Notes: generated from the letters alone by a model not told the origin. A stretch of DNA of 64,000 nt from Bradyrhizobium sp. sGM-13 (GCF_018398875.1 NZ_JAGWDK010000006.1:298889-362888), one strand, 5' to 3'; numbered from the stretch's first letter, positions 1 to 7,992 are shown. Numbers and translations: made by a program.

Positions 1-222
1 GAGCGATTGCAGGCGTTGTTCGACCTCCCTGGCGGCGTAGACCGGCTCGACGACCGGCGCGGCATAAGGGCGGCGGCGCTTCCAGTTCGAAAGGGTGCCC
101 TGCGAGTCCGTCTCGATCAGGCGGACATTGTGCCCGGCCCGGATGGCGGCAAGCGCAAGGCTGATGGCGAGCGTGCTTTTGCCGGAGCCACCCTTCTGGG
201 TGGCCAATACGATCGTCTGCAT
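1..222 (-). CDS. ParA/MinD-type ATPase, N-terminal part only (cut by window edge)
   Basis: The gene reads leftward out of the window, so only its first 74 codons are present. The start ATG (222-220) opens with MQTIVLATQKGGSGKST. This holds the deviant Walker A motif KGGxGKST at residues 10-17, the mark of ParA/MinD/Soj partition ATPases, which bind ATP as sandwich dimers. It is followed by a second conserved stretch (LIETDSQGTLSNW) matching the switch I region, where ParA proteins have D-x-D-P-Q. Here the residue is S rather than P, which is common in short orphan ParA proteins. Without the C-terminus or the left neighbour I cannot tell chromosome or plasmid partition from a cell-pole or cargo-positioning role. 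The family assignment is firm; the specific role is open. Confidence 0.85.
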   Translation of the reverse strand, partial: MQTIVLATQKGGSGKSTLAISLALAAIRAGHNVRLIETDSQGTLSNWKRRRPYAAPVVEPVYAAREVEQRLQSL

Positions 223-601
223 TTCAGATCCTTTGGATGGCTTTCAGGCATTTTGATTACGGCACACGAGCCGCGCCGCATTCTGCGACGCCGAGTTACG
301 CGCTCGTTCAGACGTGCCCAGCCCGATCCAAAGGTCAGGGGATCGCGGTAGTCCGAATCAGTCAGCTTGCAATGATGCCCGATTATGGAAATGTGGTCAT
401 CCGGGCAAATACTGCCGTGCGGCGCATCGGCGCCCGATCATCGGCGGCGGCATGGCCCATATCCGGCTGGCCGATGTCAGCCACCATGCCGCTCGCCGAC
501 GTCATGCAGCCTGCTGGGGTGAGGACGGCACACCCGGCGGTATAGGTCCCGGCTCTGCGGCGCACCGCTGACGCGCTGCGCCGCGTCCTGGACACAAGCT
601 C
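223..601. other. Intergenic stretch with no supported gene
   Basis: About 380 bp lie between the ParA-type start codon and the stop of the next leftward gene. Several open frames cross it, but they overlap each other on both strands and none has a family motif or a convincing ribosome site. I saw no tRNA fold, terminator or repeat that I can support. It presumably holds the ParA promoter. Confidence 0.5.
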
Positions 602-1981
602 CTACTTCCTGACGCAGATCACGCGGACCACCGACGCCTTGGCGTCCGTCGATCCGCCAGCCGCGTTGATGCCGTTGGCCTTGAGGAACTCGCGCACCGT
701 TTCGGCGGTCACCAGCATCGCCTGCGCCGCCGGCACGCCATTGGTAGGTCCCGCCACTTGAACCGGCTTCAACACCGCGATGCCGGCGAATTTGCCGTCG
801 CCGTCCTGCGCGGGCGCACCGGAGAAGCCAAGCGCCGGCGCGGGCGTCAGCGCGATATCGCTGCTGCCGCCTAGCTGGGCCACCTTGGCTTTGGTGCTGG
901 TCACCGCCGTGCCGCCGCCCTGGTTCTGCGGATCGGCAATGCCGGTGAGGTCGAGCGCCGGTTTGGTGGCGGCATTGGCGAGATTGAGCGCCTTCAGCCC
1001 GCGCACACCATAGATGCGCAAGAGCACCAGATCGTGCTCCTTGTCCTCGGCGACACGATCGGCATTGCCAAACCCTGCGATTGCGACCGTGAGGCAGCCG
1101 TCGATGATCTGGCGGTCGGCTAGAATGGCGCCATCGTCGCCGACGACGACACCGGTGCCGTACTCCACGCTCTTGCGCGGGGCAGGCCCTGCCGTCTGCG
1201 CGGCGGCCGGAAACGCATTGAACGCGCTCGACATCGCGATCACGACCGGCTCGACGGTGTTCTCGGTTGCCTGGTCGTACATGATGGTGAGGATGCGGAC
1301 CTCGTCGCCTTTGAAGGTGCCGCGCATATAAAACTTCTTCAGGCCCTGCAGGCCGGACAGCACGAAGAAATCCGGCTTGACCACGGTGTAATCGATGGTG
1401 CGGTCCGGCTCTTTCTTCTCGCGCTCGGCGAGTTTTGCCGTGGTCGGATTGGCTTCCTTGCGCCGCGAAAGCTGGATCTGGATCGTGCCGGTTGGTGACG
1501 TCCATTTGGTGCCGTTGGCGTCGCTAGCCTGCTGCGGTACCAGCTTGGTGGGAATACCGAGCCGCGCGCTAGTGCCGGGATCGATGACGATTTTCCAGCC
1601 GACGCTCTCCTGCTTTTTCCTGGCAGTATCGGCGAGGACGCCGCGCTCCTGCGAATTGAGCACGCCGGTTGATTTAGCCCCGCGTGACTTCTGGAATTCC
1701 TTGATCGCATTGACCATGCGCTCGCTGACGTCACCGGTGATCGCGCCGTTATATTGTCCGACCCAGGCGAGGTCCGACTGCAGCGCCAGCCGCTCGGCCT
1801 GGTCCAAGGCCTTCGCGGTGTCCTCCGGCTTCTGCAGCGCGGGACGGATCGGCACCGTCGGGACTTGTTTCGGCTTGGCGCCCGCCGTGGAAGGTGACGT
1901 CATTTGCGCCTGCGCGGCGGCCCCGGAGATCACAAAAACCGAGGCTGCGATCGTCAATGTTGCTGAAAGCACCAATCTCAT
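602..1981 (-). CDS. Exported peptidoglycan-binding and trypsin-like domain protein, probable pseudoprotease
   Basis: The 459-residue product starts at ATG 1981, where a signal peptide begins (MRLVLSATLTIAASVF, cleavage near AAAQA); an in-frame start 57 nt upstream would bury that signal. Residues about 60-125 resemble a peptidoglycan-binding (PG_binding_1) fold, with a GAITGDVSERMVNAIKEFQ stretch. Residues about 265-430 resemble a trypsin/HtrA-like domain: an Asp site in DLVLLRI (D317) and a Ser site in GFSGAP (S387). Where the catalytic His of the triad is expected, before IIDGC, the sequence reads D289-R290-Q291, so the domain may be inactive. It probably acts in the periplasm. The neighbouring MoeB-like gene is divergent. 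Confidence 0.7.
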   Translation of the reverse strand: MRLVLSATLTIAASVFVISGAAAQAQMTSPSTAGAKPKQVPTVPIRPALQKPEDTAKALDQAERLALQSDLAWVGQYNGAITGDVSERMVNAIKEFQKSRGAKSTGVLNSQERGVLADTARKKQESVGWKIVIDPGTSARLGIPTKLVPQQASDANGTKWTSPTGTIQIQLSRRKEANPTTAKLAEREKKEPDRTIDYTVVKPDFFVLSGLQGLKKFYMRGTFKGDEVRILTIMYDQATENTVEPVVIAMSSAFNAFPAAAQTAGPAPRKSVEYGTGVVVGDDGAILADRQIIDGCLTVAIAGFGNADRVAEDKEHDLVLLRIYGVRGLKALNLANAATKPALDLTGIADPQNQGGGTAVTSTKAKVAQLGGSSDIALTPAPALGFSGAPAQDGDGKFAGIAVLKPVQVAGPTNGVPAAQAMLVTAETVREFLKANGINAAGGSTDAKASVVRVICVRK

Positions 1982-2130
1982 GACAAATCCCGGCAATATA
2001 AGGAGAGTGCGATCATTGACGCCCGGCCAATTAAGCACATCTGCTTAGTCGGCAACAACCGCGCCTCGGTTCAGGGGGATCATCCCCTCACTATGAGGGT
2101 TTGCCAGCGAAGGAAGGACAGCACACGACC

Positions 2131-2934
2131 ATGCTGAGCGCCGACGAACTCGAACGTTACGCCCGCCATATCGTGCTGCGCGAAGTCGGCGGTCCCGGCC
2201 AGGCCGCCTTGAAAGCGGCGTCCGTGCTGGTGATCGGCGCCGGCGGACTTGGCGCGCCCGTCCTGATGTATCTGGCGGCGGCCGGTGTCGGCAGGCTCGG
2301 CGCTGTCGATGACGACACCGTCTCGCTGTCCAATCTGCAGCGGCAGATCATCCACACCACGCCGGACATCGGGCGGCGCAAGGTCGACAGCGCCGCGGAG
2401 ACGGTTCGCGCGCTCAATCCCCATGTTCGTTTCGAGGCGCATGGGGTGCGTCTCGATGCAGGGAACGTGATGTCGCTGATCGACGATTACGATCTCGTGC
2501 TCGACGGCTCCGACAATTTCGAGACCCGCTACCTGATTTCCGATGCCTGCTTCTTTGCCGGCAAGCCGCTGATTACGGCGGCGCTCGGGATGTTCGACGG
2601 ATCGCTGACCACGATCCGGGCGCATGAACGTGACAGCGACGGCCACTTCAATCCGACCTATCGCTGTCTGTTTCCCGAACCGCCGCCGCCCGGCACCATA
2701 CCGGCCTGCGCCGAAGCCGGCGTCATGGGTGCGCTGGCGGGCATGCTCGGCTCGATGATGGCGCTGGAAGCGATCCGTGAGATCGTCGGCTTCGGCGAGA
2801 GCCTAGTCGGCCGACTGGTGATGGTGGACGCGCGCGCGATGCGGTTTGAAACCCTGCGCTACGCACGCGATCCGCAAAACCCGCTCAACGGCGATGGACC
2901 TGTCATCACCGACTTGAGCGGGCACGCGGCGTAG
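2131..2934 (+). CDS. moeB: MoeB/ThiF/HesA-family adenylyltransferase
   Basis: This 267-residue E1-like enzyme would adenylate the C-terminal Gly-Gly of a small sulfur-carrier protein (MoaD or ThiS type). Seen in the sequence: the nucleotide-binding loop GAGGLG at residues 36-41, D60, the NLQRQ segment at 68-72 with its conserved Arg, K84, and the CAEAGV segment containing the Cys typical of MoeB/ThiF. The ATG at 2131 has AAGGAAGGA upstream; a TTG 30 nt earlier is less likely. Classical MoeB has two zinc CxxC pairs. Here the first is reduced to a single Cys (TYRC) and the C-terminal pair is absent (RDPQNPLNG), so it looks like a zinc-free variant. No moa or thi gene is adjacent, so the carrier partner cannot be read from context. 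Confidence 0.85.
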   Translation: MLSADELERYARHIVLREVGGPGQAALKAASVLVIGAGGLGAPVLMYLAAAGVGRLGAVDDDTVSLSNLQRQIIHTTPDIGRRKVDSAAETVRALNPHVRFEAHGVRLDAGNVMSLIDDYDLVLDGSDNFETRYLISDACFFAGKPLITAALGMFDGSLTTIRAHERDSDGHFNPTYRCLFPEPPPPGTIPACAEAGVMGALAGMLGSMMALEAIREIVGFGESLVGRLVMVDARAMRFETLRYARDPQNPLNGDGPVITDLSGHAA

Positions 2935-2969
2935 CGTCCCGCATACGCCAGTCTTGGATATACCCCAAC

Positions 2970-3971
2970 TCACGAACCAACGGGCTTCTCGCTGTCCATA
3001 TGCGCAAGCTGCGCCTCGGGATAGCGTGAGCCGGCAGCCACGCCGGGCGGAAACGCCTTGGCGAGTGCCGCGAGATGCTTTTCCGTCAGTTTCACATCGA
3101 GCGCGCCGAGGGCCTCAGCGAGACGGTCACGGCGGCGGGCGCCGACCAGAGGCACGATGTCATTGCCCTGCGCCGCTACCCATGCAATCGCGACCTGTGC
3201 GGGCGAGGCGCCGAGCTCGCTTGCAATCGCACGCAATGAATCCACCAGCGCCAAATTGGCGTCGAGATTGCTTCCCTGGAAACGCGGGCTCATGGCGCGA
3301 AAATCCTTGGTCCCGCGATCGGCCGTCCAATGCCCGCTGATCAGCCCGCGCGACAGCACGCCATAGGCCGTGATGCCGATGCCGAGTTCGCGGCAAGTCT
3401 TCAGGATGTCGACCTCGATGCCGCGCGAGATCAGCGAGTATTCGATCTGCAGATCGCTGATCGGGTGCACCGCATGGGCGCGTCGGATGGTCTCCGCGCC
3501 GACTTCCGACAGGCCGATATGCCTGATCCAGCCGGCCTTCACCATGTCGGCCATCGCACCGACCGTCTCCTCGATCGGCACGTCCGGATCGAGCCGAGCC
3601 GGCCGATAGATGTCGATGGTCTCGACGCGCAGCCGCTGCAGCGAATAGGCGACGAAATTCTTGATCGCCGCCGGGCGGCTGTCATAGCCGGACCAGTTCT
3701 TTGCGGGATCGCGCAGCGCGCCGAACTTGACGCTGATCTGGACGTTATCGCGGCCGCGCGCGGCAAGCGCTTCGCCGATCAGCATTTCATTGTGACCCAT
3801 GCCGTAGAAATCGCCGGTGTCGAGCAGGGTGATGCCGGCATCGAGTGCGGCGTGGATGGTGGCGATGCTCTCGCTGCGGTCGGCCGGGCCGTAGAAGTCT
3901 GACATGCCCATGCAGCCGAGGCCGATGGCGGAGACGGTTGGCCCCGTCGTGCCGAGTTTGCGTGTTTCCAT
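2970..3971 (-). CDS. Aldo/keto reductase
   Basis: The 333-residue protein has the AKR (alpha/beta)8 barrel pattern: an N-terminal [19 protein letters not shown] segment, the active-site stretch DTGDFYG with D51 and Y56, and K82 in ISVKFG. The C-terminal NADPH-binding part has [13 protein letters not shown]. The usual catalytic His (motif HRxDP) is replaced: the text is YRPARLDP, with Ala at about 125. Several AKR subfamilies have this change. It would reduce aldehydes or ketones in the cytoplasm; the substrate is unknown. It is transcribed away from the LysR gene at 4092 across a 120-bp gap holding a perfect inverted repeat, so that regulator probably controls it. Confidence 0.88.
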   Translation of the reverse strand: METRKLGTTGPTVSAIGLGCMGMSDFYGPADRSESIATIHAALDAGITLLDTGDFYGMGHNEMLIGEALAARGRDNVQISVKFGALRDPAKNWSGYDSRPAAIKNFVAYSLQRLRVETIDIYRPARLDPDVPIEETVGAMADMVKAGWIRHIGLSEVGAETIRRAHAVHPISDLQIEYSLISRGIEVDILKTCRELGIGITAYGVLSRGLISGHWTADRGTKDFRAMSPRFQGSNLDANLALVDSLRAIASELGASPAQVAIAWVAAQGNDIVPLVGARRRDRLAEALGALDVKLTEKHLAALAKAFPPGVAAGSRYPEAQLAHMDSEKPVGS

Positions 3972-4072
3972 GGCGGTTTCTCCTCATAATCGGCGCCGGA
4001 TCTGCGCCCGTGATGACGAGGCTGATATGAACCTTTTCGACTGAACCGGTAAGGTGGACAATTTCAAATAGC

Positions 4073-4092
4073 TTGTTCACTATACCGAACAA
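4073..4092. promoter_or_regulatory. Perfect inverted repeat TTGTTC-N8-GAACAA, candidate LysR operator
   Basis: The arms TTGTTC (4073-4078) and GAACAA (4087-4092) are exact reverse complements separated by 8 bp, within the T-N11-A geometry of LysR-type operators. The last base of the right arm is the A of the LysR start codon. The site lies in the only gap between the divergent reductase and regulator genes, the usual place for an autoregulatory LysR site. Confidence 0.55.
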
Positions 4093-5051
4093 TGAAGGAT
4101 CTCGACCTCCGCGACCTCGATGCTTTTGTTGCCGTGGCGCGCACGCGGAATTTCCGCCGTGCCGCGATCGAGCAAGGCGTCTCCGTCTCAAGTCTCAGCC
4201 AGCGGCTGCGCGACATGGAGGAACGGCTCGGCGTGCGCCTGATGAATCGCACTACGCGCAGCGTAGCCCTCACCGAAGCCGGCGAGTTGTTGCTGGGGCG
4301 TGTCGGCCCGGCGCTATCGGATGTCGGGGCGGCGCTCGATCAGGTGCGCGGCCTGCGGGCTGTGCCGTCGGGGCGTCTGCGCATCAACGCGCCGCCGCCG
4401 GCAATCGACCTCGTGCTGGCGCCGATGGTCGCGCCGTTTCTCGAGAAGCATCCCAAGGTCGAGCTGGAGATCGTCGGTGAGAGTGCGTTTGTCGATATCG
4501 TCGCCGGCGGGTTCGACGCCGGCGTGCGCTATGGCGAACATCTGGCGCAGGACATGATCGCGGTCTCGCTCGGGGCGCCGCAGCGTTACGCGGTGGTGGC
4601 GTCGAAGGAATATGTTGCTCAACATGGTCGACCGGAAGCGCCGAAGGATCTGCTCGACCATGCCTGTATCCGCACCCGCTTCGGCAGCGGCGCGATGCTG
4701 GATTGGGAGTTCGAGAAAGCGGGCCGTGTCGTGAAGGTTTCACCGCCGGCCAAGCTGGTCGCGACCTATCTGGGGCTCGCATTGCGCGCCGTCCATGACG
4801 GGGTGGGCTTCTGGCTGACGTTCGAAGGTTATGTTCGGTACGGCATCAAGTCGGGCGCGCTGGTCAGCGTGCTCGACGACTGGTGCCCGCCGTTTCCAGG
4901 ACCGTTTCTGTATTATCCGAGCCGTCGCCAGCCGCCGCCGGCGCTTGCCGCGTTCGTGGCTTTCGTCGCGGAGTGGCGGAAGCGGGAGCGGCGGAAGAGC
5001 GAAAAATTTCCCGTCGTCCCGGCCAAGCGAAGCGCGAGCCGGGACCCATAA
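4092..5051 (+). CDS. LysR-family transcriptional regulator
   Basis: The 319-residue product opens with the LysR winged helix-turn-helix (LRDLDAFVAVARTRNFRRAA, then SSLSQRLRDMEERLGVRLMNRTTR, residues about 5-55). The effector-binding domain follows (residues about 90-300, starting GRLRINAPPPAIDLVLAPM). It resembles the CrgA/PecT-like subgroup that often sits divergent to an oxidoreductase. The start overlaps a palindrome that may be its own operator. The last 13 or so residues (FPVVPAKRSASRDP) come from a repeat element at 5012-5146 that supplies the stop codon, so the native C-terminus has probably been replaced. Confidence 0.88.
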   Translation: MKDLDLRDLDAFVAVARTRNFRRAAIEQGVSVSSLSQRLRDMEERLGVRLMNRTTRSVALTEAGELLLGRVGPALSDVGAALDQVRGLRAVPSGRLRINAPPPAIDLVLAPMVAPFLEKHPKVELEIVGESAFVDIVAGGFDAGVRYGEHLAQDMIAVSLGAPQRYAVVASKEYVAQHGRPEAPKDLLDHACIRTRFGSGAMLDWEFEKAGRVVKVSPPAKLVATYLGLALRAVHDGVGFWLTFEGYVRYGIKSGALVSVLDDWCPPFPGPFLYYPSRRQPPPALAAFVAFVAEWRKRERRKSEKFPVVPAKRSASRDP

Positions 5052-5146
5052 CCACCGATGTTGCTTGTCGGAAAGAACTTGGGCCCCAGCTTGTCGTAAC
5101 CGCAAAGGCCTGTGGTTATGGGTCCCTGCATTCGCAGGGACGACTT
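5012..5146. repeat. Intergenic palindromic repeat (family A, no inserted module)
   Basis: The element begins CGTCGTCCCGGCCAAGCGAA, runs through CGGGACCCATAACCAC and ends with its inverted counterpart TGTGGTTATGGGTCCCTGC followed by GCAGGGACGAC. The arms pair over long stretches. Copies or parts occur at 7046-7164 and 63789-63950. It forms the last codons of the LysR gene, and its other end lies 20 bp from the stop of the dehydrogenase gene. Confidence 0.8.
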
Positions 5147-5165
5147 CGTTGAAGCCTCCCGCTGC

Positions 5166-6167
5166 TCACAGCATGCTGGGCAGCACGCGATCCGGCGGCT
5201 TATGGTTGTCGAGGAAGGTCCGGATGTTGATGATCACCTTCTCGCCCATCTCGACGCGGCCTTCGATGGTGGCGGAGCCCATATGCGGCAGCAGCGTCAC
5301 CTTGCCGGCTTTCGCGAGCCGCACCAGTTTCGGATTGACCGCGGGCTCGTGCTCGTAGACGTCGAGCCCGGCGCCGCCGACGTCGCCGGCTTCGAGCAGC
5401 TTGATCAGCGTATCCTCGTCGATCACGCCGCCGCGCGCGGTGTTGACGATATAGGCGTCCTTGCGGATCAGCTTGAGCCGCCGGGCCGACAACAGGTGAT
5501 AGGTTGCCGGCGTGTGGGGACAGTTCACCGAGATGATGTCCATCCGCGCGAGCATCTGGTCGAGGCTTTCCCAATAGGTCGCGCCGAGTTCATCGGCGAT
5601 AACAGGCGCCACGGGGCGGCGGTTGTGATAGTGGATCTGCAGGCCGAAGGCGCGCGCGCGGCGAGCTACCGCCTGGCCGATGCGGCCCATGCCGATGATC
5701 CCGAGGCGCTTGCCGCCGATGCGATGGCCGAGCATCCAGGTCGGCGACCAGCCGGGCCAGTTCTTGCCGTCGGGGAGGATCGTTGCGCCTTCGATCAGGC
5801 GCCGCGGCACCGCGAGAATCAGCGCCATGGTCATGTCGGCGGTGTCTTCGGTCAGGACTTTCGGCGTGTTGGTCACCGTGATGCCGCGCGCATGTGCCGC
5901 CGTGACGTCGATATTGTCGACGCCGTTGCCGAAATTGGCGATCATGCGGAGCTTGCAGTCAGGGTGCTTGAGCATCTCCTCGCTGATCATGTCGGTGACG
6001 GTCGGCACCAGCACGTCGGCCGAGCGGCTGGCTTCGGCAATCTGCTGCGGCGTCATCGGCATATCGTCGAGATTCAACCTCGCGTCGAACAGCTCGCGCA
6101 TCCGGGTCTCGATCGAGTCCGGCAATTTGCGAGTGACGACGACGAGAGGTTTTTTCTTGATCGACAT
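5166..6167 (-). CDS. D-isomer-specific 2-hydroxyacid dehydrogenase (glyoxylate/hydroxypyruvate reductase type)
   Basis: The 333-residue protein has the full signature of the NAD(P)-dependent D-2-hydroxyacid dehydrogenases. It shows a Rossmann GxGxxG at 159-164 (GMGRIG), the catalytic Arg R245 in NTARGG, Glu E274 in YEHEP, and the acid-base His H295 in LPHMGSAT. The substrate-side loop NFGNGVDNID (residues 78-87) is typical of GyaR/GhrA-like glyoxylate and hydroxypyruvate reductases. A cytoplasmic role reducing glyoxylate or hydroxypyruvate is likely; exact specificity cannot be read off. The start ATG at 6167 is followed by MSIKKKPLVVVTRKL and fits the family length. It stands alone, convergent with the LysR gene through the repeat. 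Confidence 0.88.
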   Translation of the reverse strand: MSIKKKPLVVVTRKLPDSIETRMRELFDARLNLDDMPMTPQQIAEASRSADVLVPTVTDMISEEMLKHPDCKLRMIANFGNGVDNIDVTAAHARGITVTNTPKVLTEDTADMTMALILAVPRRLIEGATILPDGKNWPGWSPTWMLGHRIGGKRLGIIGMGRIGQAVARRARAFGLQIHYHNRRPVAPVIADELGATYWESLDQMLARMDIISVNCPHTPATYHLLSARRLKLIRKDAYIVNTARGGVIDEDTLIKLLEAGDVGGAGLDVYEHEPAVNPKLVRLAKAGKVTLLPHMGSATIEGRVEMGEKVIINIRTFLDNHKPPDRVLPSML

Positions 6168-6509
6168 GTCCTGCTCTCATGAGGGAGGTGCGCAGAGGCG
6201 CGCCGTTCAGACCTCATTAACCCGGTTGTTCGACACTGCGATGGCCACGCGGTCTCGGTATCCGGCTGTTTGCTGAGGTTAAGTCCCTTGGGTTCCCCAA
6301 TGCTTGCCTCGGATTTTCGGCGGAAAATCCGGGCGTTCTGGTTCTAGGCGTTCCGTCCTCTCTATCAGAAGACCGGGCCAAGACAAGAACCCTCGGCTGT
6401 CGCAAGCCGGGTGCGGCCAAGGCGGGGCACGGGGTCTGGGTTTCAGGCGTTAGCGGGCGGTTCAACTCGGAGAGTTCGAGTTGGGTGTGGCTCGGCAGGA
6501 GACGGGTTG
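6168..6509. other. Divergent intergenic region with a strong small hairpin
   Basis: About 340 bp separate the starts of two divergent genes. I see no supported gene. A perfect 9-bp stem CGGATTTTC/GAAAATCCG with a 4-nt loop lies at 6310-6331, without a U tract, so it is more likely an operator or mRNA structure than a terminator. Confidence 0.4.
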
Positions 6510-7037
6510 ATGGCGTTGGGGCGTTTCTGTTCGGTAGCAGTGCTGGCGGCGTGCTGGCTTGTCGCTTCCGTCAGCACAGGGTTGTCGGCCAAGGATTCAG
6601 CCACCACCACGAGCGGCCTCCCGGTGCCACGCTATGTCAGCCTCAAATCCGATCATGTGAATGTGCGGGCCGGTCCTACCAAGGACAACGACGTCGCCTG
6701 GGTCTATACCCGCTCCGGCCTGCCGGTCGAAATCACCGCTGAGTTCGAGAACTGGCGGCGCGTGCGCGATTCCGAGGGCGCCGAGGGCTGGGTCTATCAT
6801 TCGCTGCTGTCCGGCCGCCGCACTGCGGTCGTCACCATGAAGAGCAAGGACGAGTTGGCGTCGCTGTACGATAGTCCGGATCCAACCAGCGCAGTCGCCG
6901 CCCGCCTGCAGGCCGGCGTCGTCGCGCAAGTCAAGAAATGCGCCAATGGCTGGTGCCGCGTCGTCGGCAACGGCTTTGACGGCTGGATCGAGCAGCAGCG
7001 CCTATGGGGCGTGTATGCGGACGAGAGGGTGGATTGA
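6510..7037 (+). CDS. Exported SH3-domain protein
   Basis: The 175-residue product starts at ATG 6510 (AGGAGA 7 nt upstream) with an N-terminal export signal, MALGRFCSVAVLAACWLVAS. Two bacterial SH3 (SH3_3/SH3b) units follow. The first, about residues 35-90, holds the hallmark VNVRAGPTKDNDVAWVY. The second, about 110-165, holds LYDSPDPTSAVAARLQAGV and ends in GWCRVVGNGFDGWIEQQRLWGVY. Two Cys residues in the second unit (KKCANGWC) could form a disulfide. Such proteins usually bind peptidoglycan or periplasmic partners. A longer frame starts 99 nt upstream but would hide the signal. No operon partner is evident. Confidence 0.8.
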   Translation: MALGRFCSVAVLAACWLVASVSTGLSAKDSATTTSGLPVPRYVSLKSDHVNVRAGPTKDNDVAWVYTRSGLPVEITAEFENWRRVRDSEGAEGWVYHSLLSGRRTAVVTMKSKDELASLYDSPDPTSAVAARLQAGVVAQVKKCANGWCRVVGNGFDGWIEQQRLWGVYADERVD

Positions 7038-7045
7038 GGATGTTG

Positions 7046-7164
7046 GTGTCCCTGCGAACGCAGTGCCCCATACGCCGCGGCTTCTCAATAGGGCGGCGGG
7101 GCGATGCGCCTCCTCACAACATAGATTTGTGGTTATGGGGTCCCTGCGTTTTGCAGGGACGACA
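7046..7164. repeat. Composite of intergenic repeat fragments abutting the irr stop
   Basis: The right end (about 7131-7164, GGTTATGGGGTCCCTGCG then GCAGGGACGACA) matches the closing arm of the repeat at 5012-5146. The left part holds CATACGCCGCGGCTTCTC, which recurs in the repeats at 9813-9915 and 54937-54987. It ends 1 bp before the irr stop codon, so it forms the 3' flank of irr mRNA. Confidence 0.65.
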
Positions 7165-7165
7165 G

Positions 7166-7663
7166 CTAGCGCTTCTTGCGCAGCCGCACGACCATGTCGA
7201 CGCGGGCGATCTCGTAGCCCTCGGGCACGTCGGGCATCTTCGACAACACCAGGTGCGGATCGGGAATGTCGACCAGCTCGTGGTTGTTCTCGAGATAGAA
7301 GTGGTGATGCGCGGTGACGTTGGTGTCGAAATAGGTCTTGGTGCCGTCGACCGAGACCTGGCGCAACAGGCCGGCATCGGTGAGCTGATTAAGCGTGTTG
7401 TAGACGGTGGCCAGCGACACCGGAACCTTGGCAAGCGTCGCTTCTTCGTAGAGCATTTCCGCGGTCAGATGGCGGGCACCCTTGCCGAACAGCAGCCAGC
7501 CCAGCGCCATGCGCTGGCGGGTGGGCCGCAGACCCGCGGCCTGCAGCATTTCGTTGACGTCGTGCCAAGGACAGCCGGTCAACGAAGGCTGGTGTCCGGC
7601 GGCGCGGGCAGCCGGATCGATACCGTCGTCGTTCAGGGGCGAGGTTGGGTCGGTTCTGTCCAC
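7166..7663 (-). CDS. irr: Irr, heme-responsive iron-response regulator (Fur family)
   Basis: Irr represses or activates iron and heme genes under iron limitation. In Bradyrhizobium it is degraded when heme binds it. Seen here: the heme-regulatory motif GCPWHD near the N-terminus (Cys at about 31), the winged helix RPTRQRMALGWLLF with SLATVYNTLNQL, and the histidine cluster TAHHHFYLE that forms the second heme site. The C-terminus MVVRLRKKR matches the B. japonicum protein as I remember it. I chose GTG 7663 as start (165 residues, close to the 163 of B. japonicum Irr). The longest frame begins at a TTG (7732) that lies inside a probable -35 hexamer. The start has no strong ribosome site, and GTG 7675 is an alternative. 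Divergent from fabA. Confidence 0.93.
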   Translation of the reverse strand: MDRTDPTSPLNDDGIDPAARAAGHQPSLTGCPWHDVNEMLQAAGLRPTRQRMALGWLLFGKGARHLTAEMLYEEATLAKVPVSLATVYNTLNQLTDAGLLRQVSVDGTKTYFDTNVTAHHHFYLENNHELVDIPDPHLVLSKMPDVPEGYEIARVDMVVRLRKKR

Positions 7664-7685
7664 TTCGGGTACCACACGCGCTAAC

Positions 7686-7732
7686 TTGGGCAATATTCTT
7701 GCCCAATATAAAAGGAAATCAGGTAGATGCAA
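7686..7732 (-). promoter_or_regulatory. irr promoter with overlapping palindrome TTGGGCAA-N5-TTGCCCAA
   Basis: Reading leftward, -35 TTGCAT (7732-7727) and -10 TATATT (7710-7705) are 16 bp apart. A perfect inverted repeat with 8-bp arms and a 5-bp spacer spans 7686-7706 and covers the edge of the -10 and the expected transcription start. That is a classical repressor position. Bradyrhizobium irr is known to be controlled by Fur; whether this palindrome is that site is inference. Confidence 0.55.
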
Positions 7733-7992
7733 GTTTTTCGCAACTAGAACCGACCCAAGGTTAAGAGGAACCAGCGTGACTATGGGGCGTTTTAGCCCGT
7801 TCCAGCGCTTTGCCGGGCCGTAATGCCTATGTTACAGAGCGCGCGGACCACATATGCGATTTCGGCAGAGAGTCATGCCGATAGCACCCTAAGTAGCGCC
7901 AAATTGCGGGAAACAAACGTTCTCCCGTGGGGAAACGGGTCCGGTTCGCTCAAAAGCGCTCCATCGGGACATCTAAGGTGAGGCTGAATACG

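Noticed and set aside
477..1505. 342-codon minus-strand frame overlapping the exported protease-like gene
   Set aside because: It is a shifted frame of the same region; the 602-1981 frame has a signal peptide and domain motifs.
5112..6182. 356-codon plus-strand frame
   Set aside because: Antisense to the 2-hydroxyacid dehydrogenase with intact active-site motifs.
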